Positions 8,776 through 17,129 of a DNA stretch of 64,000 nt are shown piece after piece. The position numbers and the translations under genes are program-made. How positions within the stretch are numbered: the first letter of the stretch is position 1; each line of letters opens with the position of its first letter. The notes under the pieces are model-generated. The model made no database searches, was not told the DNA's origin, and saw only the letters and a program-made list of their open reading frames with translations. Source of the stretch: Rhizobium sp. SL42 (GTDB taxonomy: Bacteria; Pseudomonadota; Alphaproteobacteria; Rhizobiales; Rhizobiaceae); assembly GCF_021729845.1 (NCBI RefSeq), contig NZ_CP063399.1:287830-351829 (forward strand). The letters run 5' to 3'.

Positions 8776-9765
8776 TCAATCCGAATAGATGTACTTCGCA
8801 ACGTTCGGGTCGGCGAGGTTCGCCTTGTCGATAATCGTGAAGCCGGTGCCGATGGCGGTCGGGATCGAATTCCCGGTCAGATGGGCATAGGCCGACATCA
8901 CGCCGAAATAGCCGATTTCCGCCGGATGCTGGGCGATGGCGACATCGACCAGACCGGAATTGATGTTGTCGACGATCGAGGTCGGCGCATCGAAGGCGAC
9001 AACTTTGATATTGCCTGTCTGGCCAGCCTGCTGGACGCCGTTTGCGGCACCCAGTGCCGAGAACAGGTTGGCGCCGAAGACGCCGACGAGATCGGAGTTT
9101 CGTGCAAACACGGCCTGAAGCTGCGAGGCCGCCTTATTGGCATCGTTGTCGTTGAATTGGCTTTCCAGAACTTCGATGCCAGAATGGTTTGCGGCCATCT
9201 CGTCCTTGAAGCCCTGCTCGCGCTGGTCGGTGGTCGAGATGCCGGGTTTTACGTTCGAAACATAGACCTTGCCCTTCTCGCCAACGGCCTTTGCCAGGGC
9301 ACGCGCTGCAATTGCGCCACCGAGAACATTGTCGGAAGCGATGTAGGACAGCGGAAACTCGGCGTCGCCGGCACCGGTCTGATAAATTCCGTCGCCAATG
9401 AAGGTATCGACCGTGATGACCGGAATGCCGGCATCATGGGCCTTCTTCAGCGGCTGTATCAGTTGGTCCTTGTCGGTTGGAGCAATCAGGATCGCATCGG
9501 GCTTCTTGGCGATGATCGCATCGAGCACCGGAACCTGCGTCACCGGATTAAAATCCGGCGCACCCTGAAACACCAGTTCGGCACCCACCGCCTTGGCGGC
9601 CGCCTCGGCGCCTTTGCGCATGGTGATGTAGAAAGCGTCAGTGGTGAGGCCCGGTACAAGGGCGATTGTGAATTTCTTGTCCTGTGCCTGCGCTTGTCCA
9701 GCGACGGCGGTAACGCTCACAAGCGCTGCGACTACACCGGCCTTTAAGAATGAACGACGTTCCAT
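8776..9765 (-). CDS. ABC sugar importer, periplasmic binding protein
   Basis: A 329-residue type I periplasmic binding protein (RbsB/FrcB-like). A Sec signal peptide is clear: MERRSFLKAG basic start, hydrophobic core VVAALVSVTAVAG and cleavage after AQA near residue 27. The mature part begins KKFTIALVPGL, with the family segment LIAPTDKDQLIQPLKKAHDAGIPV-like near 95-118. The start at 9765 is preferred over an ATG 18 codons upstream because AAGGAGGAGGAAAG lies directly before it and the signal peptide then begins correctly. It is the first gene of the importer operon; ligand unknown, presumably a monosaccharide handled by the neighbouring enzymes. Confidence 0.88.
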   Translation of the reverse strand: MERRSFLKAGVVAALVSVTAVAGQAQAQDKKFTIALVPGLTTDAFYITMRKGAEAAAKAVGAELVFQGAPDFNPVTQVPVLDAIIAKKPDAILIAPTDKDQLIQPLKKAHDAGIPVITVDTFIGDGIYQTGAGDAEFPLSYIASDNVLGGAIAARALAKAVGEKGKVYVSNVKPGISTTDQREQGFKDEMAANHSGIEVLESQFNDNDANKAASQLQAVFARNSDLVGVFGANLFSALGAANGVQQAGQTGNIKVVAFDAPTSIVDNINSGLVDVAIAQHPAEIGYFGVMSAYAHLTGNSIPTAIGTGFTIIDKANLADPNVAKYIYSD

Positions 9766-9784
9766 GCTTTCCTCCTCCTTGAAA

Positions 9785-9804
9785 GCCGGAACTCCCTTTC
9801 CGGC
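9785..9804 (-). promoter_or_regulatory. Hairpin in leader of binding-protein gene
   Basis: Seven-base perfect inverted repeat GCCGGAA / TTCCGGC with a six-base loop, about 20 bases upstream of the binding-protein start. It could stabilise the leader or be the end of the upstream transcript. The AT-rich stretch 9815-9900 to its right probably holds the promoter. Confidence 0.35.
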
Positions 9805-9943
9805 AAAACGAATAATCACGCTGGTTATGACGGTTCGTCAAGTAATTTTTTGCTGCAATGAATTGCTATCGGCTTTATCTTGGTTTTGGATGTTGCGGCG
9901 GCGGTAAAACGCATCCGTATCGCCAGCCGTCGAGCGTGACGGA

Positions 9944-11377
9944 TCACCGCAAGCGCCTATGTTCGTCGGTTGGGTTGAACACCCCCGAAATCCAGTCGAT
10001 CACCCCCTGTATGTCCGGTTCCCTGGTTTGGTCGACCGTCAAAAAGGGGCCGCATCCGATGGGTTCCGCGCAATCGGCGAGCACCACCAGTTCCTGGACG
10101 TATTCAGCCCCCGGATGGCCCGGCAGCCTGTCTTTCAACCGACTGGCATAGCGATCGCCGGCGACCTTTCCCGGCACCTTGCACCAAAGTTCCGCGGTGC
10201 GTTCGACACCTGCATCTTTGATATAGCCTTCCAGCACAGCTTTCGGCTGGAATCCGAACCAGGCGTCGACGATGAATGTCGATCCCGCTGGGGCTTCGCC
10301 AATGAGCGACCAGATCGCCTGGTAGCTTGCCTTCCCCAAGGTTCGGTTGAAATCCCGATCGACGCCACCAATGTGCTGCAAGAACGGATTCTTGATGTCG
10401 TCGAGCGAGAGAATTGGCCACCCGGTGCGCTGCGACAGCGCTTTTGCCAGGCGGCTTTTGCCCGATGCAGGGACCCCGTTGACAAGAACGACGCGTTTTT
10501 CAACCCGGTTGCCCCCGCTTGAAAAGGTGGACAGGCCCGCGCCGATGACGCCTGCATCATCTCCGAGTTTCGCAGCAAGTATCCTCGGCTGGAACCATGG
10601 AGCCACAGCCGGAAAATCGGTGAGCGCCCGTGCGGCCGCCGAACCCAGACCACCGCCCAATACAATGATATCCGGATCCATCATCGCCGCAATGTTGTCG
10701 ACTGCGATCCGTAAGGGGGATGCCCAGGCATGCAGTACAGCCCTGGCCGTCTCACTGCCGCTCGCCGCCATATCGAAAATATCGCTGGCGGAGACGGCTT
10801 CCAGACCTGCTTCATTCATGTGGCGCCGCAGCGCGGTGCCCGAACTGAAGGTTTCGACGCACCCTCGCCTTCCGCATGGGCATAGGGGGCCGTCCTGTGC
10901 GACGGAAATATGGCCCAACTGCCCGGCAGTGATCCGGCCGCGATGGATACGGCCGTTGTTTGCAACCGCGCCACCGATGCCGGTTCCGATCGTCAGCATC
11001 GCCACGCTTTGGTACCCCTTGGCGACACCGAGGGCAATCTCCGCGATAAGTGCCATGCTGCAATCATTTTCGATGACGACGGCCCGGCCAAGAGCGTCCT
11101 CCAACTGATTGGCGAAATCGATTCCGGCCAGGTTCAAAATTCCACCGGATAGGATCGTCCGGTTCGCAGCATCCACACGGCCGGGAATGCCTATGCCGAC
11201 GCCGGCATCTGCGGGCGCGTCGAGCAGACCTACCATCGTCTTGATGCGCTCAATGACCTGCAAAGGATCTGCCGGCGTTCGTTCGGACAGCTTTTCGAGG
11301 ATGTTGCCTTCCCTTGAGACGAGAGCAGCACGAACATTCGTGCCGCCAATGTCTATACCAACGGCAATCTCAGGCAT
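9944..11377 (-). CDS. ROK kinase domain fused to a P-loop kinase domain
   Basis: A 477-residue two-domain protein. Residues 1-285 are a full ROK sugar-kinase domain: GIDIGGTNVRAAL at 7-19, catalytic Asp in ENDC near 103-106, GHISV His156 and CPCGRRGC (166-173) for zinc. After a short SSGGNR linker, residues ~295-465 form a second kinase-like domain with Walker A GVPASGKS (301-308), LSLDD near 323-327 and a basic lid segment (RYASRLKDR), resembling AAA_33/zeta-toxin-like small-molecule kinases. Two ATP-dependent kinases in one chain could phosphorylate the same sugar twice, giving a bisphosphate for the aldolase encoded next to it. The ATG at 11377 overlaps the aldolase stop by eight bases; the open frame upstream of it is antisense-like. 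Confidence 0.8.
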   Translation of the reverse strand: MPEIAVGIDIGGTNVRAALVSREGNILEKLSERTPADPLQVIERIKTMVGLLDAPADAGVGIGIPGRVDAANRTILSGGILNLAGIDFANQLEDALGRAVVIENDCSMALIAEIALGVAKGYQSVAMLTIGTGIGGAVANNGRIHRGRITAGQLGHISVAQDGPLCPCGRRGCVETFSSGTALRRHMNEAGLEAVSASDIFDMAASGSETARAVLHAWASPLRIAVDNIAAMMDPDIIVLGGGLGSAAARALTDFPAVAPWFQPRILAAKLGDDAGVIGAGLSTFSSGGNRVEKRVVLVNGVPASGKSRLAKALSQRTGWPILSLDDIKNPFLQHIGGVDRDFNRTLGKASYQAIWSLIGEAPAGSTFIVDAWFGFQPKAVLEGYIKDAGVERTAELWCKVPGKVAGDRYASRLKDRLPGHPGAEYVQELVVLADCAEPIGCGPFLTVDQTREPDIQGVIDWISGVFNPTDEHRRLR

Positions 11378-12314
11378 TTGCTTTCTGACCTTGACGGGCA
11401 CTATGGGACGTTGCGTGTTTAAAATGAGCGGCAATGACGGCTTGAATTTCGCGAAGCCGCGGAACCGCCACCGACTCCAACCGCTCCTTCGTGATTGAGC
11501 GATCCAGCGAAATGCAATCCTTCCAGAGCGATCGGCCCGCGATGACCCCCGAAGCCCCATTGCGCATCGCATCTTCAACTTGTGTCAAGAACGTTGAGTG
11601 GTCAACGCCCGCAGACAGCACGGCCCACGGCACGTCGCCTGCAAGCGTAGTGACTTCAGCGCAGGCTTCCGGTGTTCCCGGATAAGGAATCTTCAGAACT
11701 TTCGATCCACAATCGAGGCAAATCTTGCTTCCGCCGACGATCAGCGAAGGAATCCGCTCTTTGTAGGCAGCTTCGTCTTCATCATCGAGCTTATAGGTCA
11801 GGAACTCGACCACGAGCAACAGGTCCTCGCGCGCGAAGTCCTCGATGCAGTGCTGCAGCATCTCGATGTTGTGAACGTTCGCTTCGTCGCGATCAGAGCG
11901 GAGGTAAACCATGATCTTGCCCCCCGTCGCACCGAGCTCGCGAACCCGGCGGGCGGTAATGCCGGGAACCAGCTTGGAAAGCCGATATCCTTCCGGCGAG
12001 GTATCCCAGCCTGAGGCATCAAGGCCAATGAGCAATGCGGTGTCGCGTTGAATGATGCGGTCATCGACAAGCGCAGGAACGGCGCAGATCGGATCGACCA
12101 GAACACAAGATGCCTTGCTTGCAAGAAATTTGGCGATATCGGCTTTCGTGTCCCCCAGCGTCTTGTCGGAGATCGCCGCCTGTTCCTGCGGGTCCTTGGC
12201 AAGCAAGGTGCGCATGCCGCCGCGTTGATCGCAGGCTATGACCATCATGGCTCCGTCACTTCCGCAGATCTGCTGGTAACCACGCATTTCGGCTGTCGTC
12301 AATCTGGACATCAA
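11370..12314 (-). CDS. LacD/YihT-type class I aldolase
   Basis: A 314-residue protein of the DeoC/FbaB/LacD barrel aldolase superfamily. Typical segments are VIACDQRGGMRTLL near 26-39, LVDPICAVPALV near 75, GLDASGWDTS near 96, a YLRSDRDEAN segment near 137 and the barrel end GASGVIAGRSLWKD near 266. A likely Schiff-base Lys lies in the KVLKIPYPG region. Family members cleave tagatose 1,6-bisphosphate (LacD) or sulfofructose 1-phosphate (YihT). Here the neighbouring ROK/P-loop double kinase suggests a bisphosphate or 1-phosphate ketose substrate. It is the first gene of a two-gene leftward unit, divergent from the SorC-type regulator. Confidence 0.78.
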   Translation of the reverse strand: MMSRLTTAEMRGYQQICGSDGAMMVIACDQRGGMRTLLAKDPQEQAAISDKTLGDTKADIAKFLASKASCVLVDPICAVPALVDDRIIQRDTALLIGLDASGWDTSPEGYRLSKLVPGITARRVRELGATGGKIMVYLRSDRDEANVHNIEMLQHCIEDFAREDLLLVVEFLTYKLDDEDEAAYKERIPSLIVGGSKICLDCGSKVLKIPYPGTPEACAEVTTLAGDVPWAVLSAGVDHSTFLTQVEDAMRNGASGVIAGRSLWKDCISLDRSITKERLESVAVPRLREIQAVIAAHFKHATSHSARQGQKANA

Positions 12315-12453
12315 GTCCTCCCTCTATGTCACCCGAAACGGGATACTGAAATTTCTTCCGCTCCAAGGTCCGGAGGGAAAGCGATCGTTGAACATTAAGA
12401 GCCCAGCAGCCGCATATTCGTTGCGAAACGGGCGGGTTTGAGCGATAACTCCT

Positions 12454-12478
12454 ATGTGTCACAGTGAACGTAACACAT
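12454..12478. promoter_or_regulatory. Inverted repeat, candidate operator of the SorC-type regulator
   Basis: Arms ATGTGT and ACACAT flank a 13-base centre that itself contains CAC/GTG half-sites. It lies in the 210-base divergent region between the aldolase and the SorC/DeoR-type regulator genes, 47 bases before the regulator start. A related CTATGTCAC half-site is at about 12324-12332 near the aldolase start. Confidence 0.4.
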
Positions 12479-12524
12479 TGCAGAAAGGAATTTCAACCTG
12501 AATTCATCTCAGTCACAAGAGGCT

Positions 12525-13448
12525 ATGGCAAGCCGTACGCTGTTGCATATGGTTGCAAAGCTGCACTACCAATCGGAAATGTCGCAGGTTGATATTGCCA
12601 AAAAGCTAGGCTTATCAACGGCGACGGTTTCGCGTCTGCTTCAAAAGGCGCGCACTGCGGGGATCGTCCGCATCGAAGTAATCGATCTTTCGCCATCTGA
12701 AGATTTGACCGCGGCGCTGATTGAAGCGCTGAAATTGCAAACGGCAGCCGTCATCGACGCGCCACCGACCAATGTACTGAGCGCACTGGCACCGTCCGTG
12801 GGGTCCCTGTTGAAGCAAGCAGGACTGCGATCAGGCTCAACCATCGGCATTGGATGGGGACGGGCTGTCCGGCAAGTGACGCTTGCCGGCCTCCCCTCAT
12901 TGCCCGGAGTTGCGACCGTCGCGCTCAATGGCGGGATGCAGCAGGCCGCTCCGCACTTCCAGACCAATGAATTCGTCCGCCAGGCCGCCGAACAGTTGGG
13001 GGGGACCCCGCACTTTCTGCATGCGCCCTATATTTCCTCATCGGAACTGCGGGATGCGTTTCTCGCTGATCCCACAGTCCAGCAAGTAACCTCGCTCTGG
13101 AACAAGCTGGATGCAGCAATCGTCGGCGTCGGTTTGAGACACTCGGCAAATCCTTCCGAAGCGACCGGAGCGCTCCCGGGCGAAAAAGCCCTTGGCCAGG
13201 CTTCAGGCGACGTTCTGCGTCACTATGTCACCGAGAGCGGCGAGATCCTGCACTGGGACGGGGAAGAGCGCATGATTGCCGCATCCCCGCAACAGCTCCG
13301 CAAGGTTAAATTGACAATTGCCGTCGCGGCGGCACCCGCCAAGGCGCCCGGCATTATCGGTGCAGCCCGATCGGGCATGATCAATGCCCTTGTGACAGAT
13401 GTGACGACCGCGCAAGCCATTCTCGACCGCCTGTCGATGGCCAATTGA
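12525..13448 (+). CDS. SorC/DeoR-type sugar-responsive transcriptional regulator
   Basis: A 307-residue regulator. The N-terminal helix-turn-helix spans about residues 5-45 (MVAKLHYQSEMSQVDIAKKL then STATVSRLLQKAR). A long sugar-binding domain related to phosphosugar isomerases follows, with GSTIGIGWGRAV near 103-114 and the C-terminal GIIGAARSGMINALVTD motif near 274. Such proteins bind a phosphorylated sugar and control adjacent catabolic operons. It is divergent from the aldolase and double-kinase genes, its likely targets, and is followed after 10 bases by pdxJ. The ATG has only a weak, close ribosome site; an in-frame CTG nine codons upstream has a better one, so the start is uncertain. 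Confidence 0.85.
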   Translation: MASRTLLHMVAKLHYQSEMSQVDIAKKLGLSTATVSRLLQKARTAGIVRIEVIDLSPSEDLTAALIEALKLQTAAVIDAPPTNVLSALAPSVGSLLKQAGLRSGSTIGIGWGRAVRQVTLAGLPSLPGVATVALNGGMQQAAPHFQTNEFVRQAAEQLGGTPHFLHAPYISSSELRDAFLADPTVQQVTSLWNKLDAAIVGVGLRHSANPSEATGALPGEKALGQASGDVLRHYVTESGEILHWDGEERMIAASPQQLRKVKLTIAVAAAPAKAPGIIGAARSGMINALVTDVTTAQAILDRLSMAN

Positions 13449-13458
13449 GGAGAAAATC

Positions 13459-14205
13459 GTGAAAACCTCACTATCCGTCAACGTCAATGCCATCGCGTTC
13501 CTGCGCAACCGCCGAAACCTTCCTTGGCCAAGCGTCGAGGGTCTTGCAAAACTTGCTCTCGAAAGCGGTGCTGACGGCATCACCATTCATCCACGGCCTG
13601 ACGAGCGGCATATTCGACGTGACGACGTCCAGGTGCTGGAGCGCTTGCTGCGTCTGAACTTTCCAGACCGGGAGTACAACATCGAAGGCTATCCAAGCGA
13701 CGATTTCCTCGATCTTGTATGCCGCACCAAGCCGGATCAGGTAACTTTCGTGCCGGACACGCCTGATCAGTCGACATCGGATCATGGATGGGACGTGATT
13801 GCCAATGCTGATCTCCTGCAGGCTGCTACAGAGCGGGTTAAGAAGCACGGCATCCGCGTCTCATTCTTTATCGATGAGGATCCCGACGTCCCAGCACTTT
13901 GCAAAGCGGCGGGCGCCGATCGCATCGAGATCTACACGGCCCCCTATGGAAGTGCGTTTACGTCGGAGGCGATCCAGTTACACCTTGAAAACCTGCAAAA
14001 TACTGCAGGGGCGGCGACAAGGGCGGGACTTCAGGTCAACGCCGGTCACGATCTCACATTGCAGAACCTTCCAGCTTTGAAATCCGCAATCCCGCAACTG
14101 GCAGAAGTTTCGATCGGCCATGCATTGATCTCGGACGCACTTGCGCTCGGCCTTCCCGCAACCATAAAGGCCTATGGAGAAGCGCTTCGAACGAAGGAAG
14201 GGTAA
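13459..14205 (+). CDS. pdxJ: Pyridoxine 5'-phosphate synthase paralogue
   Basis: A 248-residue PdxJ, the barrel enzyme that condenses 1-deoxyxylulose 5-phosphate with 3-amino-2-oxopropyl phosphate to pyridoxine 5'-phosphate. SVNVNAIAFLRNRR at the N-terminus, TIHPRPDERHIR near 40-51, NIEGYP near 74, VTFVPDTPDQSTSDHGWD near 95-112, YTAPYG, NAGHDLT and EVSIGHALI near the C-terminus match the rhizobial form of the family. It follows the SorC-type regulator by 10 bases with a GAGGAG ribosome site, so they are co-transcribed. In a sugar-catabolic setting this may be a second copy beside a housekeeping pdxJ, perhaps used on a related phosphosugar. Confidence 0.88.
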   Translation: MKTSLSVNVNAIAFLRNRRNLPWPSVEGLAKLALESGADGITIHPRPDERHIRRDDVQVLERLLRLNFPDREYNIEGYPSDDFLDLVCRTKPDQVTFVPDTPDQSTSDHGWDVIANADLLQAATERVKKHGIRVSFFIDEDPDVPALCKAAGADRIEIYTAPYGSAFTSEAIQLHLENLQNTAGAATRAGLQVNAGHDLTLQNLPALKSAIPQLAEVSIGHALISDALALGLPATIKAYGEALRTKEG

Positions 14206-14292
14206 TCTCCCGACACCCCCGCCCGATGAACGCGCTCCGGAAGCGACCAATCCGATCTTCTCGCCCTAAACCATCGAACTTATGGTGTACGA

Positions 14293-14964
14293 ATGCCGGC
14301 GACCATCCATCACGATAAAACCTTCGCTGCCTTCCTGTTTGATATGGACGGAACCATTCTCAATTCGATAGAAGTGGCCGAGCGGGTTTGGACCGAATGG
14401 GCTTTGCGGCACGACGTCGATGTCGAGGCCCTGCTGGCAACGATCCATGGACGAAAGGCGATTGAAACGATCGCCCGACTTGGCCTCCCCGGTATCGACC
14501 CGGCAGAAGAAGTGAGGCTTCTCACGCTGGCCGAAATCGCCGACGTCGCGGGCGTCGAACCTATAGCGGGTGCCGCCGATTTTCTCGATGCCTTGCCGGC
14601 GGGCAGGTGGGCGATCGTCACATCAGCGCCAAGAGCCTTGGCGCTTGTTCGCCTCGAGGCAGCCGGCTTTCGCACGCCTCCACTTTTGATCGCCGGCGAG
14701 GATGTCGAGAATGGGAAGCCTGCGCCGGACTGCTTCTTGCTCACTGCGGAAAGGCTGGGGCAGCGTATCGAAGACTGCCTTGTGTTCGAGGATGCGCCTG
14801 CCGGTATCGAAGCGGCCGAGGCCGCTGGCGCGAGCGTGATCGTCATAAGCGCTACGCACCGGACACGTCTCGAAACGCCGCATCCGAGTGTGGCGGACTA
14901 CAAGGACATTGCCGGACGGTTCACTGCGGACGGGTATCTTCGCCTTTTTCAAAAGGAAAGATGA
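14293..14964 (+). CDS. HAD-family sugar-phosphate phosphatase-like protein
   Basis: A 223-residue haloacid-dehalogenase-like hydrolase of the DOG1/beta-phosphoglucomutase group. Motif I FDMDGTILNS near 16-25 holds the nucleophile Asp and acid/base Asp, motif II is VTSAPR near 110, motif III Lys is in ENGKPAPD near 140, and motif IV is FEDAPAGIEAA near 159-169. An alpha-helical cap lies between motifs I and II. It probably removes phosphate from a sugar phosphate such as glycerol-, 2-deoxyglucose- or hexitol-phosphate. It lies 87 bases after pdxJ on the same strand. Confidence 0.85.
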   Translation: MPATIHHDKTFAAFLFDMDGTILNSIEVAERVWTEWALRHDVDVEALLATIHGRKAIETIARLGLPGIDPAEEVRLLTLAEIADVAGVEPIAGAADFLDALPAGRWAIVTSAPRALALVRLEAAGFRTPPLLIAGEDVENGKPAPDCFLLTAERLGQRIEDCLVFEDAPAGIEAAEAAGASVIVISATHRTRLETPHPSVADYKDIAGRFTADGYLRLFQKER

Positions 14965-15129
14965 GAGACGGGATGGAATATCTCGTCCTAAGGGTGTGTA
15001 TGAGCGTTCTCCAATCTCGAGGATGTTTAGTTACTGCGGAAAAGGCCTTGGGTGAGGCAGCCGGGACTGATCAATCGCACCCTTTGTGACGGCAAAATTC
15101 CTTCCTCTCGACATGTGGACCAACATCCT

Positions 15130-15306
15130 GTCCGCTTCTCCTTCTTTGGCACGCTGAAACACAGCGGGACCGATACCGACGTGCTCAAACTGACGTCTCG
15201 ACACAGACTCATCGACTATCTGGGTGCGGACGAGGTGATCAACTACCGTCAGAAGCCCCCCGAGCATCTTGCCGGCCACATCGTGTTGATTTCGGTTAGG
15301 AACTAG
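15130..15306 (+). pseudogene. Zinc-type quinone oxidoreductase scrap
   Basis: The frame encodes YLGADEVINYRQKPPEHL, which matches the segment after the Rossmann fold of MDR/quinone-oxidoreductase proteins (LGADEVIDYR). The preceding ~25 residues (TDVLKLTSRHRLIDYL) fit loosely. No catalytic domain or complete nucleotide-binding motif is present, so this is a small relic. Confidence 0.4.
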
Positions 15307-15559
15307 CCCCGTTTCGCGTTAAGCTAGCAAATTCGTTGTAACCAATTGTCTGCAAACACCCTTTCGGTGCCTGACCGGATCACAGAGAAATGGAAAAATG
15401 GGTTAAACTCCCGCGACAATCAACAATGCCTGACCAAATCAACACCAGCCGTTGTCGAAACGCCGGTGATGCTGTCGAGGCCTAGAGGTGAGTGTGGCGA
15501 TGGAAACCGCGCGAATTACAACCGATACGAAGCGCCCAGCATCGCAAAGGGCTGGATAT

Positions 15560-16064
<505 letters not shown>

Positions 16065-16137
16065 ATCGCGTTAATTTTCCGAGGGATCAATGCGATGCAG
16101 AGCTTTCAAAACTGAACCGCAACCGTGGGTGACATAG

Positions 16138-16923
16138 CTAGCCCTGTTTGACACCACTGGATCGAACCCGAGCCAACAAAGTCTCCAACCCTATCTCCAA
16201 TGCCTTCATGCCCTGCCCTGCTTCGAAGTCGCGAAACATTTGCTCGTTCAGTCCACCTTTTGTGGAAAAGTCATGTCTGAGCTGCTGCAGCGATTGAGAA
16301 CTGGACGATTGAGCCGTGTGCGCCAAGCTGGAAAACAGCGAAACAAGATAGGTTCGCGCCTGACTTTCGCTGATACCCTTACCTGTCATCCAGCCGACGG
16401 CATGTTCAAGAATGCCGAAATAAGTGCCCATCAATGCGCTGGCAGTGGTCAGAAGGTCGAACTCATTCTGCGAACGACATTCGACGGCGGTTCCCAGTTT
16501 TGCAAAGAAACTCCGGACAGCCTCGTCCTGCGGGAAAACGATGGTGACGCCGCGACGTTCGGCGACAAAAGGCAATGGGACTGCACGCGTGATTTTGACG
16601 TCAGCATCGATCCAGCTCTGCAATCGAGAAGTTTCGATCGTAGCGACCAGGCTTACGATAATCTGTCCGTGCCTAAAGCTGACCGAACGAACAACTTCTT
16701 CGGCAATTTGCGGCCGCACCGCCAGGAACAGCACGTCCGCCATATCGACAACCTCCTGGTTATCCCGGGCAATTGTGACTGCCGAATGCCGATCGGCAAG
16801 CCTGGCGGCGATAGCTGCCCCTTTCGGAGAAACGATGACCGCTTCATCGCCGGACACTTGAGATAGAAAGCCCGTCACGATCGCTTCTGTAATTGTGCCA
16901 GCTCCAACAAAACCCAGTTTCAT
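16138..16923 (-). CDS. Pyrroline-5-carboxylate-reductase-like protein
   Basis: A 261-residue NAD(P)-dependent reductase of the ProC fold. The Rossmann motif GFVGAGTITEAIVTGFL begins at residue 4, and the second half has the all-helical dimerisation domain including DLLTTASALMGTYFGILE and GKGISESQARTYLVSLF. The conserved ProC C-terminal signature with its TSPGGTT loop is replaced by STKGGLNEQMF, so the substrate may not be pyrroline-5-carboxylate. The ATG at 16923 has AAGGGG six bases upstream; a TTG eight codons earlier would overlap the preceding small ORF. It is probably co-transcribed with the small ORF and the DUF3422 gene. Confidence 0.78.
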   Translation of the reverse strand: MKLGFVGAGTITEAIVTGFLSQVSGDEAVIVSPKGAAIAARLADRHSAVTIARDNQEVVDMADVLFLAVRPQIAEEVVRSVSFRHGQIIVSLVATIETSRLQSWIDADVKITRAVPLPFVAERRGVTIVFPQDEAVRSFFAKLGTAVECRSQNEFDLLTTASALMGTYFGILEHAVGWMTGKGISESQARTYLVSLFSSLAHTAQSSSSQSLQQLRHDFSTKGGLNEQMFRDFEAGQGMKALEIGLETLLARVRSSGVKQG

Positions 16924-16943
16924 CTCAAGCCCCTTAACGCTGT

Positions 16944-17120
16944 TCAATCAACATCATATCCGTGAAATCCCGGCGTTCGAGGATAGTCCACAGGCGTCAG
17001 GACCTCCTTCGGAGGTGACGGTATGCTGCATGCGGCAACCACCGCCTTGACGGCGAGCGGACGGTATTTTTCAATCACGTCCGAATGCTCACCAGGGGTC
17101 TTTTTGTCGAGTGGTTTCAT
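16944..17120 (-). CDS. 58-residue hypothetical protein
   Basis: Short ORF beginning MKPLDKKTPGEHSDVIEKY and ending TPGFHGYDVD. It is preceded by GAGGA six bases before the ATG, starts 10 bases after the DUF3422 stop and ends 20 bases before the ProC-like start, so it fills the gap in an operon exactly. It has no signal peptide or membrane segment, one Cys (residue 31), and a proline-rich middle. I do not recognise it; spacing and ribosome site support a real gene. Confidence 0.6.
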   Translation of the reverse strand: MKPLDKKTPGEHSDVIEKYRPLAVKAVVAACSIPSPPKEVLTPVDYPRTPGFHGYDVD

Positions 17121-17129
17121 TGAAAATCC

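Noticed and set aside
11378..11578. Longer N-terminus for the ROK/P-loop fusion
   Set aside because: The added 67 residues are Arg/Ser-rich shadow sequence of the aldolase gene; the ROK domain starts normally at MPEIAVGIDIGG.
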